A DNA stretch of 64,000 nt from DASUTB01 sp036374835 (GTDB taxonomy: Bacteria; Actinomycetota; Actinomycetes; Jiangellales; Jiangellaceae): NCBI GenBank assembly GCA_036374835.1, contig DASUTB010000111.1, positions 20,147 through 84,146 of the forward strand, written 5' to 3'. Positions 24,401-31,855 of the stretch are shown here, piece after piece. The stretch's first letter is position 1. Every line of letters begins with the position of its first letter. The position numbers were made by a program, and so were the translations under genes. Below the pieces are notes generated by a model. The model saw only the letters and a list, made by a program, of their open reading frames with translations, was not told the origin of the DNA and made no database searches.

Positions 24401-25215
24401 CCGAGCGCACCGCGACGATCGATTTCACCGGCTCGTCGCCGCAGCTCACGACGAACTTCAACGCGCCTGCGTCAGTGACGACGGCCGCCGTCCTCTACGT
24501 GTTCAGGACGCTTGTCGCGGACGACATCCCGATCAACGACGGCTGCCTGCGGCCGCTGCGGATCGTCGTGCCGGATGGCAGCATGCTCGCGCCGGTGTAT
24601 CCCGCGGCGGTCGTCGCGGGAAACGTCGAGACGTCGCAGGCGGTCACCGGTGCGCTCTACGCGGCGCTCGGGGTGCAGGCCGAGGGCTCCGGCACGATGA
24701 ACAACGTCACGTTCGGCAACGACCGGCACCAGTACTACGAGACGATCGGGTCCGGCTCCGGCGCGGGTGACGGCTTCGACGGCGCCGCCGCGGTGCAGAC
24801 GCACATGACGAACTCGCGGCTCACCGACCCGGAGGTCCTGGAGTCGCGGTTCCCGGTTCTGGTGGATTCGTTCGCGATCCGGCCCGGCAGCGGCGGGGAC
24901 GGCCGGTGGCGCGGTGGGGACGGCGCCGTGCGGCGGCTGCGCTTTCGTGCGGCGATGACCGTCAGCACGCTGTCCGGGCATCGCCGCGTCCCGCCGTACG
25001 GGCTGGCCGGCGGCTCGCCCGGCGCGCTGGGGCGCAACCTGATCGAGCGAGCCGACGGCACGACCGTCCAGCTCGCCGGATGCGACCTCGCCGACGTCAA
25101 CCCGGACGACGTGCTCGTCATCGAAACACCGGGCGGCGGCGGCTTCGGCCCCCGCCAGAATGACCATGTTTGGCACCGTATCCCCGACCAAACCACGTCT
25201 AAAAGCCGCGTATAG
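21466..25215 (+). CDS. 5-oxoprolinase / hydantoinase, fused A and B domains (OplAH type)
   Basis: A 1249-residue fusion of HyuA and HyuB domains in one chain, as in eukaryotic 5-oxoprolinase (about 1288 residues). ATP-dependent ring opening of 5-oxoproline to glutamate, or of a related hydantoin, is expected. The HyuA part (about 10-690) has DRGGTFTDIV, TVATNALLERTGER and GFDMGGTSTDVSHF, ATPase elements of the actin fold. The HyuB part (about 710-1225) has LDFSCALFD, NDPYHGGTHLPDV and SRGHHAEIGG, ending in GGGGFG. The last about 19 residues after GPRQ (NDHVWHRIPDQ...) are encoded by repeat E read through in a frame with no TGA. The ATG with AAGG upstream is preferred over GTG 21442. Confidence 0.92.
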   Translation: MAGVDGRDRRWEFWIDRGGTFTDIVARDPQGNLVTHKLLSEDTASPPRYTDAAVAGIRELLGVDPVSAIPTGRIAAVRMGTTVATNALLERTGERACLVITKGFADALRIGYQNRPRIFDRHIELPEMLYDRVIEVDERITADGTVLREPDLTALAHELERAHADGIRAIAVVCLHSHAHPANEHAAAQLATEIGFTQVSMSAEVSPLMKLVPRGDTAVADAYLSPILRRYVDQVAAELPGTQLMFMQSSGGLTEARHFRGKDAILSGPAGGIVGMARMSQIAGHDKVIGFDMGGTSTDVSHFAGEYERVFNTTIGGVRLRAPMLDIHTVAAGGGSILHFDGSRYRVGPDSAGASPGPACYRNGGPLAVTDANVMLGRIQPDHFPAVFGPDGDQRLDAATVRDEFTALAGTIHTATGDTRTPEQVAAGFLDIAGANMANAVKKISVQKGHDVTEYALTTFGGAGGQHACLVADALGIRTVLVPPMAGVLSALGIGLADTIATREQSVERRLDDDLLPGLHDLALTLTGDASGELLDQHVPSDTIETVVRAHLRYEGTDTAVPVRFAGIAEPPAGASGSADDIGGSVGAMTAEFEAAYRRTYSFLMDRPLIVEALAVEAIGRNPTSDGLARHLAGTDATPSPGTTVRMYSAGRWRDVPLLERESLRTGDTVTGPAIVAEPSATTVVDDGWALTVHNAGHLVIERVQARQAAAVGTQADPVLLEIFNNLFMSIAEQMGARLESTAQSVNIKERLDFSCALFDPDGNLIANAPHMPVHLGSMGASVQEVIRRAGDSMRPGHVYAVNDPYHGGTHLPDVTVVTPVYDQAGKDRLFYVASRGHHAEIGGITPGSMPAFSRDVHEEGVLFDSWLIVADGQFREQDTYDLLTRARHPSRNPETNLADLRAQIAANEKGVAEVNRMIDHFGLDVVQAYMRHVQDNAEQAVRRVIDALDFSKRDGAGEYTYEMDSGAIIKVQVTVDRTERTATIDFTGSSPQLTTNFNAPASVTTAAVLYVFRTLVADDIPINDGCLRPLRIVVPDGSMLAPVYPAAVVAGNVETSQAVTGALYAALGVQAEGSGTMNNVTFGNDRHQYYETIGSGSGAGDGFDGAAAVQTHMTNSRLTDPEVLESRFPVLVDSFAIRPGSGGDGRWRGGDGAVRRLRFRAAMTVSTLSGHRRVPPYGLAGGSPGALGRNLIERADGTTVQLAGCDLADVNPDDVLVIETPGGGGFGPRQNDHVWHRIPDQTTSKSRV

Positions 25216-25246
25216 CCGGTAATTGCCAGCTTTACATGGTCATTCT
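25157..25246. repeat. Dispersed intergenic repeat E (90 bp, both ends)
   Basis: Left AGAATGACCATGT (25157-25169) and right ACATGGTCATTCT (25234-25246) form a perfect 13-bp terminal inverted repeat. The left arm continues TTGGCACCG as in repeat B, the right arm AAAGCTGGC as in the GTAAAG variants. The left half is translated as the oxoprolinase C-terminus; the right end gives the stop codon (GAATGA) of the convergent WYL gene. Confidence 0.8.
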
Positions 25247-26193
25247 GGACCCACCGCCCGCCGGAAGCGGTCGGCGACGTCGTGCAGGTGCTCGATCAAC
25301 TCCGGCGGCTCGAGAACCTCGAAGTCGAACGGCAGCCCACACAGGATCTCGGCGATTGGAGAGAGGTCGAACGCAGCCATCCGCACCAGCGCACGCCCGC
25401 CATCGGCCGGCTCGACGACACCGACGCTCGGCGGCACGTGGCGGCGGGCCTCGTCGGGCGTTGCCGCGATCAGCAGATGCGCCTTGATGGGGTAGGCGGC
25501 ATAGGCGGTTCCTTCAGCCACCAGCGCTACGGGGTCGGGCGGGTCGTCGTGCACGAACCGGCGCCCGGTGGGCTGGACGTCCGCGATCCGGTCGATGCGG
25601 AAGGTGCGCCAGCCGGCACGATCCCGGTCGTAGGCCACCAGGTACCACCGCCTGCTCGTATGCACGAGCCGAAGCGGTTCGGTCGAACGGCTGCTCGTGC
25701 GGTCGTGATTGTCGGTGTAGCGGAACCGAACGCCCTCGCTGCGGCGGCACGCGGTGGCAAGCGCCACCAACACCTCGGTTTCGATCTTGGTATCGGCCGG
25801 CCAGGTCATCTGCACCGCTCCGGCCGCCACCGACGCGACCCGCTCCCTTAGCCGGTTCGGCAAGATCGTGTCGAGCTTGGCGAGCGCGGCGACTGCGGCG
25901 TCCTCGATACCGGCGATGGTGCTCGATGCGGCGACGCGCAGCCCGACAGCGATCGCCACCGCCTCGGCGTCGTCGAGTTGCAGCGGCGGCAGCCGTCCGC
26001 CCGTACCCAACTGGTACCCGCCGCCCACGCCGGGCTCGGCGTCCACCGGATACTCGAGGTCGCGTAACCGGGTGATGTCTCGGCGAAGCGTCCGCTCGGT
26101 GACGCCGAGCCGGGACGCGAGTTCAGCACCCGACCAGTGCGGCCGCGACTGGAGCAAAGTGAGCAGTCGGAGCAGGCGCGCTGCGGTATCCAT
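25240..26193 (-). CDS. HTH/WYL-domain transcriptional regulator (DeoR-like N-terminus)
   Basis: A 317-residue regulator. The N-terminal helix-turn-helix (about 5-60: WSGAELASRLGVTERTLRR, then DITRLRDLEYPV) is of the HTH_11/DeoR type. A WYL ligand-binding domain (about 130-200) contains RRWYLVAYDRDRAGWRTFR, close to the W-Y-L signature, and a WCX-like C-terminal domain follows. WYL regulators sense nucleotides or nucleic acids and often act on the next gene. The divergent DinB-ankyrin gene starts 56 bp away and is the likely target, plus autoregulation. The C-terminal stop is the TGA of repeat E. Start MDTAARLL matches the family. Confidence 0.9.
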   Translation of the reverse strand: MDTAARLLRLLTLLQSRPHWSGAELASRLGVTERTLRRDITRLRDLEYPVDAEPGVGGGYQLGTGGRLPPLQLDDAEAVAIAVGLRVAASSTIAGIEDAAVAALAKLDTILPNRLRERVASVAAGAVQMTWPADTKIETEVLVALATACRRSEGVRFRYTDNHDRTSSRSTEPLRLVHTSRRWYLVAYDRDRAGWRTFRIDRIADVQPTGRRFVHDDPPDPVALVAEGTAYAAYPIKAHLLIAATPDEARRHVPPSVGVVEPADGGRALVRMAAFDLSPIAEILCGLPFDFEVLEPPELIEHLHDVADRFRRAVGPE

Positions 26194-26249
26194 ACACCGG
26201 ATTCTTTCGCGGACTGATGCTGTCCGCAATTGTCAATAGAGTCGTCGCC

Positions 26250-27134
26250 ATGCCGATGGAACGCATCAAGGACGACCTGATCGGACTGGCCGACTTCGCC
26301 TATCACCGGCTCCGCCAACGTGTCGAGGGCATGACCGACGAGGAGTATTTCTGGGAGCCTGCTCCCGGCTGCTGGTCCGTCCGGCCCGGCGCCGATGGGA
26401 AGCTCCGGCGGGACGGTTCTTCGGTTCCGGTCGAGCCCGCACCGCTCACCACGATCGCCTGGCGGCTCACGCACGTCATCGACATCCTTGCCGGGGAACG
26501 CAACGCCACATGGATCGGCGTGACGCCGTCCGGCCACCTCGACATCGACGGCGAAGCCGGATCGGCAGCCGAGGCGATCGGCCAGCTCGAGCGCGCCTAT
26601 GCGTTGTTCCGCGGCCATGTCGCCGCGGCCGACGCCGCCGATCTCACCGTCGCCATGGGTTCGATCGCCGGGCCGTATGCAGACGACACGCGGGCCGCCT
26701 TCGTCCTCCATGAGCTCGACGAGTTGATCCATCACGGCGCGGAGATCGCGGCGCTGCGCGACCTCTTCCGTGCGACCCGCCCAACACCTCCACTCATCGA
26801 CGCCTGCCTGCGCGGCGATCACCCCTCCATCGACGCGCTTGTCGACGCCGACCCGGAGCTGCTCGGCAAGCACCCGGAAGTGGTCGCGCAGCTGGCCAGT
26901 GCGCACAAGTGGGACACCGTCCGGCATCTCGTGAACCGGGGCTTCGACGTCAACGCCTCCGAGGGCATCACCGCACTGCACTACGCGGCCGGCGCCGGCG
27001 AGCACGAGGTGGTCGACCTGCTCGTGGAGAACGGCGCCGACATCGGCGCCCGCGACACCACGTTCGGCAAGACCCCTGCCGAGTGGGCAGAGTACTTCGG
27101 CCACGAGACGATCGCCAAGCGCCTCACTGAATGA
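26250..27134 (+). CDS. DinB-like four-helix protein fused to ankyrin repeats
   Basis: A 294-residue two-part protein. Residues 1-165 look like the DinB/YfiT-like fold: LTTIAWRLTHVIDILAGER supplies one His, and HELDELIHHGAEIA the further histidines of a metal site. Residues 175-292 hold about four ankyrin-type repeats (GITALHYAAGAGEHEVVDLL, ENGADIGARD, KTPAEWAEYFGHETIA). DinB-family proteins are thiol transferases or hydrolases using mycothiol or bacillithiol, so a mycothiol-dependent role is plausible but inferred. Divergent from the WYL regulator. The gene's stop is the TGA of repeat F. Start MPMERIKDDL is the most likely of several. Confidence 0.75.
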   Translation: MPMERIKDDLIGLADFAYHRLRQRVEGMTDEEYFWEPAPGCWSVRPGADGKLRRDGSSVPVEPAPLTTIAWRLTHVIDILAGERNATWIGVTPSGHLDIDGEAGSAAEAIGQLERAYALFRGHVAAADAADLTVAMGSIAGPYADDTRAAFVLHELDELIHHGAEIAALRDLFRATRPTPPLIDACLRGDHPSIDALVDADPELLGKHPEVVAQLASAHKWDTVRHLVNRGFDVNASEGITALHYAAGAGEHEVVDLLVENGADIGARDTTFGKTPAEWAEYFGHETIAKRLTE

Positions 27135-27237
27135 TCACGTTGAGCCCCGACGGCACGTCCATTGCTCGGTGTTATCCCGCTTTGCTGGGCCCGTATGCGT
27201 GTCTGGCTGGGGAGCACCACGTTTACGTGATCATTCT
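27128..27237. repeat. Dispersed intergenic repeat F (110 bp, both ends)
   Basis: TGAATGATCACGT (27128-27140) and ACGTGATCATTCT (27225-27237) form the ends, 12 of 13 bases matching when inverted. The right arm reads GTTTACGTGATCATTCT. The interior has little pairing. The left TGA is the stop codon of the DinB-ankyrin gene and the element fills the space to the convergent ogt gene. Confidence 0.75.
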
Positions 27238-27251
27238 GAGGTCGGTGAGCC

Positions 27252-27758
27252 CTAGGGCGTGAGGGCGAGCTGGCCCGCGGCGACGCGCCGTTCGAGATCC
27301 AGCAATGCCTGCTTGCGCTCGAGCCCGCCGCCGTAGCCGGTCAGCGCGCCGGACGCACCGATCACCCGGTGGCACGGCACGATGATCGAGATCGGGTTCC
27401 GCCCGTTGGCCAGGCCGACCGCACGGGCCGCGCCGGGTTTGCCGATCTGCTCGGCGATCTCGCCGTAGCTGCGAACCTCCCCGTAGGGGATCGTGCGCAG
27501 CGCGTCCCAGACCTTGAGCTGGAACGGTGTGCCGCTCGGGTGGAGCGCGAGGTCGAACTCGGTGCGCTCGCCGGCGAAGTACTCGACCAGCTGGTCGTGG
27601 ACCGTGCCGAACGGCTCGTCGTCCCGGATCCAGTCCGGCTCGACGTGGTGGGGGCCGTGCCGGCGGGTTTCCATATACACGCCGGTGAGTCCGGCGCCGT
27701 CGCCGGTCAGCAACAGCTCACCGATCGGGCTGGGGACGCTCGTCCATCGAGTGGTCAC
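27252..27758 (-). CDS. ogt: Methylated-DNA--protein-cysteine methyltransferase
   Basis: A 168-residue O6-alkylguanine-DNA alkyltransferase, which transfers methyl or alkyl groups from O6-guanine or O4-thymine to its own Cys and is consumed in the reaction. The active-site motif IIVPCHRVIG is complete, and the DNA-binding helix-turn-helix contains IPYGEVRSYGEIAE and GLANGRNP. The GTG start overlaps the ada-alkA stop (GTGA) and follows AGGAG by 7 bp. It forms an operon with the upstream ada-alkA gene, a two-gene alkylation-repair unit. Convergent with the DinB-ankyrin gene through repeat F. Confidence 0.95.
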   Translation of the reverse strand: MTTRWTSVPSPIGELLLTGDGAGLTGVYMETRRHGPHHVEPDWIRDDEPFGTVHDQLVEYFAGERTEFDLALHPSGTPFQLKVWDALRTIPYGEVRSYGEIAEQIGKPGAARAVGLANGRNPISIIVPCHRVIGASGALTGYGGGLERKQALLDLERRVAAGQLALTP

Positions 27759-29218
27759 GAGATGCTCCTGTCTGGATTCGGTTGGTTGAGTAGAGCCCAC
27801 AGGTGTAGCTGCGCGTACGAGCGCCACGGTCGCCATCGCTCCGCGTACTCCGTCGCGTGGCGTGGATCGGCCGGCAGGCCCAGCCGCTCCATGCCCTTGC
27901 GGACGCCGAGATCCGAGGCGAGGAACACGTCCGGATCGCCGAGGACCCGCATCCGGATGTAGTCCGCCGTCCATGGGCCGATGCCCGGCACGTCCAGCAA
28001 CCCGCGCCGGGTGTCGTCCCGGTCGGCGCCCGGATCGAGCCGGACGGCACCCTCGGCAAGTCGCGTGGTCAGCTCGTGCAGCGCCCGCTGCCGGGCTCGC
28101 GGCATCGGAAACTCCGACGGATCGACTGCTGCAAGCACTGCGGCCGACGGGAACGTATGCGTCACGCCGCCCACCGGCTCGTCCAGTGGCTTGCCGAACT
28201 CGGCGGTGAGCCTGCCGGCCAGGTTGCGCGCGGCGACGACGGATATCTGCTGACCGAGCACGGCGCGCACGGCCAGCTCGTCACCGCTGACCGCACCCGG
28301 CACACGCATGCCCGGCTGGGCCGCGACGTGCGGCGCCAGCGGCCCGTCGCGAAGCGCCTCGTCGATCCCGGCCGAGTCCGAGTCGAGGTCGAACAGCCGG
28401 CGGCAGCGCGCGACCGCTGCGGACAGGTCACGCAGGTCGGCGAGGTGCAGCGTGGCCTGCACGTATCCGTCCGCAGGGGTCAGCTCCGCGACGCCGGTTC
28501 CGTTCGGCAGCGCCAGGCTGCGCCGGTACGTCCCACCGTCCATCTCCTCGACGCCCGGCACCGCCCTGGTGCCGAGGAATTGGAACACTCCGGCGATGTC
28601 GGCGGGTCTGCGATACGCCAACCGAAGCTCGATGACACCCGGTGCGGGAGGTCCCTTGGTGTGGGCTCGGGCGCGCAGCTCACGTGGCGTTCGGTCGAAT
28701 GCGACCCGGATCGTGTCGTTGAACTGCCGGATGCTGGCGAAGCCGGCCGCGAAGGCCACTTCCGTGATCGGCAGTTCGGTCGTCTCCAGCAGAATGCGCG
28801 ACGTGTGCGCGCGCTGGGCCCGTGCCAGCGCGATCGGGCTCGCGCCGACCTCGGCGAGCAGCGTGCGGTGCACATGACGTTCGGTGTACCCAAGCCGGCC
28901 AGCCAGGCCTGCCACACCTTCCCGGTCGACCACACCGTCGATGATCAGCCGCATCGCCCGGCCGGCTAAGTCGGCGCGGATGTTCCACTCCGGCGAGCCT
29001 GGGGCGACGTCCGGCCGGCAACGGCGGCATGCCCGGAGCCCGGCGGCCTGTGCCTCGGCGGCGCTGCGATAGAAGGCGACGTTCTCCCGCTTCGGCGTGA
29101 TCGCCGGGCAACTGGGCCGGCAGTAGATACCGGTGGTGTGCACACCGGTGAAGAAGATCCCGTCGAACCTGGCGTCACGGCTCTCGGCCGCCCGGCGGCA
29201 CACGTCGAAATCGAGCAT
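27755..29218 (-). CDS. Ada-AlkA fusion: methylation-sensing regulator and 3-methyladenine DNA glycosylase
   Basis: A 487-residue fusion. The N-terminal Ada-type zinc domain has four cysteines (GIYCRPSC and ACRRCRPD), the first of which accepts methyl groups from DNA phosphotriesters. An AraC-type HTH (about 85-185, with ITEVAFAAGFASIRQFN) follows. The C-terminal part (about 195-485) is an AlkA glycosylase with an HhH-GPD motif LLDVPGIGPWTADYIRM and the catalytic Asp in LASDLGV. When methylated it should activate its own operon, and it removes 3-methyladenine and related bases. The start MLDFDVCRRAAES is the family standard. Translationally coupled to ogt. Confidence 0.94.
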   Translation of the reverse strand: MLDFDVCRRAAESRDARFDGIFFTGVHTTGIYCRPSCPAITPKRENVAFYRSAAEAQAAGLRACRRCRPDVAPGSPEWNIRADLAGRAMRLIIDGVVDREGVAGLAGRLGYTERHVHRTLLAEVGASPIALARAQRAHTSRILLETTELPITEVAFAAGFASIRQFNDTIRVAFDRTPRELRARAHTKGPPAPGVIELRLAYRRPADIAGVFQFLGTRAVPGVEEMDGGTYRRSLALPNGTGVAELTPADGYVQATLHLADLRDLSAAVARCRRLFDLDSDSAGIDEALRDGPLAPHVAAQPGMRVPGAVSGDELAVRAVLGQQISVVAARNLAGRLTAEFGKPLDEPVGGVTHTFPSAAVLAAVDPSEFPMPRARQRALHELTTRLAEGAVRLDPGADRDDTRRGLLDVPGIGPWTADYIRMRVLGDPDVFLASDLGVRKGMERLGLPADPRHATEYAERWRPWRSYAQLHLWALLNQPNPDRSIS

Positions 29219-29275
29219 GGCTCTACTCTGGCCTGCCGCACCGACAAAGTACTAGCGGAAATCAGACATCCACGT

Positions 29276-29367
29276 CCGATTGATCACGTGGGGGACCTCA
29301 GGTACCGCTTAGTGACTCGTCGACGGGTCGCCATGCGGTACGCCCGGTACTCCACGTGATCAATCGG
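29276..29367. repeat. Dispersed intergenic repeat G (92 bp, perfect 16-bp terminal inverted repeat)
   Basis: CCGATTGATCACGTGG (29276-29291) and its exact reverse complement CCACGTGATCAATCGG (29352-29367) bound the element. An inner pair GTACCGC / GCGGTAC also matches, and GACTCGTCGACGGGTCGCCA (29314-29333) is identical over 20 bp to a block of repeat H. It lies in the divergent region between ada-alkA and the SRPBCC operon, not at a stop codon. Confidence 0.8.
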
Positions 29368-29373
29368 ACATTG

Positions 29374-29391
29374 TGCAACCTAAAGGTTGCA
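29374..29391 (+). promoter_or_regulatory. Palindromic operator 1 of the SRPBCC-arsR operon
   Basis: TGCAACCTAAAGGTTGCA is a perfect 18-bp palindrome. A second near-identical site is centred 34 bp downstream. Binding by the ArsR-family protein encoded in the operon is inferred from position. Confidence 0.65.
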
Positions 29392-29407
29392 GTTTCTCGG
29401 ACAATAG

Positions 29408-29425
29408 TGCAACCTAGAAGTTGCA
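29408..29425 (+). promoter_or_regulatory. Palindromic operator 2 of the SRPBCC-arsR operon
   Basis: TGCAACCTAGAAGTTGCA matches operator 1 at all but two central/right positions. It ends 25 bp before the first gene's start, so binding there would block transcription or translation start. Confidence 0.65.
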
Positions 29426-29450
29426 GATACGCCTGGATCGAGGAGGAGCA

Positions 29451-29936
29451 GTGACAGAGCCGACGATGACGTCCGCCATGGACGACGTGCCTGACACCAT
29501 TGCGCGCAGCATCGACATCGATGCGCCGGCCGAGCGGGTTTGGGACCTTGTGAGCGAACCCGGCTGGTTCATCAACGGTGGCCAGATCGTGGAGCATGTG
29601 ATCGAAAAGCTCGACGACGACCGGGTGGTCGTGCACGACGGGACGGTCGGTCGCTTCGTCGTCAAGACGGAGAAGCTCGACCCGCCCCGGTACGCGTCCT
29701 TCCGCTGGGAGTCCGGCGAGAAGCCGGACGGCACGCCCTACGACATGCCGAACACGGTCGTGGAGTTCTTCATCAGCGACCGCACCGGCGGAGTGACGCT
29801 GCGCGTCGTGGAGTCGGGCTTCGCGGCCTGGGGTGAGGACACGGTCAAGCGACGCAAGGCCTTCGACGACAACTCCGAAGGCTGGGAAGCCGAGCTCGCC
29901 GAGGCCAAGCGAGTGCTCGAGGAAGGCACGCGGTGA
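29451..29936 (+). CDS. SRPBCC (AHSA1-like START-fold) protein
   Basis: A 161-residue protein of the SRPBCC/AHSA1 fold: the N-terminus IARSIDIDAPAERVWDLVSEPGWF is diagnostic, and a later strand PPRYASFRWESGE and the C-terminal helix EDTVKRRKAFDDNSEGWEAE agree. Such proteins bind hydrophobic ligands, and in this pairing are usually controlled by the adjacent ArsR protein. The GTG start has an exceptional Shine-Dalgarno (GAGGAGGAG). The stop overlaps the GTG of the arsR gene (GTGA). Two palindromic operators lie upstream. The ligand is unknown. Confidence 0.85.
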   Translation: MTEPTMTSAMDDVPDTIARSIDIDAPAERVWDLVSEPGWFINGGQIVEHVIEKLDDDRVVVHDGTVGRFVVKTEKLDPPRYASFRWESGEKPDGTPYDMPNTVVEFFISDRTGGVTLRVVESGFAAWGEDTVKRRKAFDDNSEGWEAELAEAKRVLEEGTR

Positions 29937-30289
29937 CCGGACTCCTGGAAGCCTCCGCCGCATCCGGCACGCCGGACGCGGCGGAGGTATTCGCCGCTCT
30001 CGGCGACAAACATCGCCTCGGGATCCTGCGCGGACTCGGCATGCGCCCGGCGTCGGCAACGGCACTGGCCGCTGACGCACCGGTCACTCGGCAGGCCGTC
30101 GTGAAACATCTGCGCGTCCTGGAGCGAGTCGGGCTCATCGCGGCCCGGCGGGAGGGACGCGAGGTGGTGTACGACGTACGGCTTGAGGGCCTCCAGACGC
30201 CGGTGCAGTGGCTCGACGACATCGCGGCCGCTTGGGATCGGCGGCTCGACGCAGTCAAGCAGGCGGCCGAGGGGCCGAGCGAAGGTTGA
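29933..30289 (+). CDS. ArsR-family transcriptional regulator
   Basis: A 118-residue winged-helix regulator. The HTH region is EVFAALGDKHRLGILRGL and ADAPVTRQAVVKHLRVLE, with the wing GLIAARREGREVVYDVR. The metal-binding ELCVCDL motif of classical ArsR is absent, so it belongs to the branch paired with SRPBCC/AHSA1 genes. It is translated from a GTG overlapping the stop of the SRPBCC gene. It probably represses the operon through the two TGCAACC palindromes; what relieves repression is not known. Confidence 0.88.
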   Translation: MTGLLEASAASGTPDAAEVFAALGDKHRLGILRGLGMRPASATALAADAPVTRQAVVKHLRVLERVGLIAARREGREVVYDVRLEGLQTPVQWLDDIAAAWDRRLDAVKQAAEGPSEG

Positions 30290-30364
30290 CCTAGCGGGAC
30301 GGTCACCGGCTCGCGAACGAAGCCGACTTGTCGCAACGATCGGGGCCGGGTACCGTCCGCCCGA

Positions 30365-30994
30365 TCAGAAGGTGCGCTTGGCGAGCCGGCGCGCCTCGCG
30401 CAACGACATGCCGCGCGCCTCGTCCGGAAAGCGCCAGAGGTCGGTCCCGCCCATCAGCGCGTACGCCAGTACGCGGATCCGCGGCGCGCCCGGCCGCGGC
30501 GCCCGCGTGCTGCCCTTCTCATCGTTGGCTCCCATCAGCGCGAATCCGCCCAGTTCGACGTCGACGCTGTCCGGCACGTAGATGTTCGTCCCGCCCATGA
30601 TGGACACGGCCACGATCGTGATGTCCTGCCGTCCATCGATCTCGGCATGCCGGAGATCGATGTCGTTGCCGCCCATGATGGTGACCGTGTTGACTCTGCG
30701 GTCCACCCGCCACCTGCCGCGCTTGGACGCGCCACCCATGAACGACAGCACCCACCTGGTCGCTTTTCGCCGGCTCGGCTGTACCTGGTTCGCAATCGCG
30801 GGCAGATCGTCACTCAGCGCCGCGAGTTCCCGTCGGGTTCGGGCAGCCAGCGCCTGCTCGATCCGCTCCTCGAGCTCGTCGAGCGTAAGCCGGCCCGCCG
30901 CGGCGTGCTCGGACAACGCTTTGACGACATCGTCACGTTCACTGTCCGAGGCACGGACGTCCGGTTGTTGGGCATCCGACGGTTCGATCGACAC
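30365..30994 (-). CDS. DUF1707 / LiaF-like C-terminal domain protein
   Basis: A 209-residue soluble protein. The N-terminal DUF1707 domain (about 15-65) has VRASDSERDDVVKAL and the ERIEQALAART region. The C-terminal part carries three repeats around SIMGG and ALMGA/ALMGG (positions about 90, 133, 150 and 185), the beta-helix-like pattern of LiaF/DUF2154 proteins, which monitor cell-wall antibiotic stress. The GTG start (MSIEPSDAQQ) is selected because DUF1707 proteins begin near it. Separated from the downstream ArsR operon end by 75 bp. Its exact role is unknown. Confidence 0.75.
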   Translation of the reverse strand: MSIEPSDAQQPDVRASDSERDDVVKALSEHAAAGRLTLDELEERIEQALAARTRRELAALSDDLPAIANQVQPSRRKATRWVLSFMGGASKRGRWRVDRRVNTVTIMGGNDIDLRHAEIDGRQDITIVAVSIMGGTNIYVPDSVDVELGGFALMGANDEKGSTRAPRPGAPRIRVLAYALMGGTDLWRFPDEARGMSLREARRLAKRTF

Positions 30995-31073
30995 CCGATC
31001 ACCCTACCGCTGAGCCATCGGCAGCCAACCCTTGTGGCTGCCGCAGATCGCTTCACATGCGAGGCTCCACACC

Positions 31074-31763
31074 ATGGGTGCACTCTTCGTGAACCGCGAT
31101 GCCGGCGGGCCTGCGACCGGGGCGGTCGTGGTCGTCGACGTGCTGCGCGCGTTCACGACGGCGGCGTACGCGTTCGCAGCAGGAGCCCGCGAGATCATTC
31201 TCGTCGCCGACGTGGCCGAGGCGCTCCGGCTCAAACGAGCCAACCCGCGCTGGCTCGCGATGGGCGAGTACGGCGGACGACGGATCGACGGATTCGACTT
31301 GCCGAACTCTCCTGTCCAAGCCGCCCAAGCGGATCTCGGGGGACGGACGATCGTGCAGCGCACGTCCGCCGGCACCCGAGGTGTCGTCGCCACGGTCAAC
31401 GCCCAGCGGCTGTGGTGCACCGGACTCGTCTGCGCGTCCGCCACGGCCAGGGCCGTCAGCGAGGCCGGTCTCGGCGGACCCACCTACGTGATCACCGGCG
31501 ACTGGCCCGGGCGGCCCGACCTCAGCGGGCTTGACGACCGCGCCACCGCGGACTTCATCGAGAGTGTCCGCACCGGTGCACCGCTCGACCCGCGCGACGC
31601 TGCGCGGGCGGTCGCCAACTCCGAGGAGGCGGCGCGAACACTCGCACTCGGAGCCGGTCACGTCGACCCGGCGGACGTGCAATACGCGGTCGACGTCGAC
31701 CGGTTCGACTTCGCGATGGAAGCCACCCGAGAAGCACGAGGGCTCGTGCTACGGCGGACCTGA
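31074..31763 (+). CDS. comB: 2-phosphosulfolactate phosphatase-like (ComB family) protein
   Basis: A 229-residue ComB-family protein. The family's phosphatase motif is VVVVDVLRAFTTAAYAF and the conserved RTSAGTRGV; YVITGDW and DRATADFIE follow. ComB hydrolyses 2-phosphosulfolactate in coenzyme M synthesis in archaea; the bacterial members such as this one probably act on another phosphate, so the function is by family only. ATG 31074 with GAGG at 9 bp is preferred; GTG 31032 would add 14 residues. Confidence 0.78.
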   Translation: MGALFVNRDAGGPATGAVVVVDVLRAFTTAAYAFAAGAREIILVADVAEALRLKRANPRWLAMGEYGGRRIDGFDLPNSPVQAAQADLGGRTIVQRTSAGTRGVVATVNAQRLWCTGLVCASATARAVSEAGLGGPTYVITGDWPGRPDLSGLDDRATADFIESVRTGAPLDPRDAARAVANSEEAARTLALGAGHVDPADVQYAVDVDRFDFAMEATREARGLVLRRT

Positions 31764-31855
31764 CGGTCGGCTTCCCAACCGGCACCGAACATCACGCCAT
31801 CTCGGGTTGTGAACCCCGCACACGTCGCGAGCCGTCCGGTGAGATCCTGTCTGTC

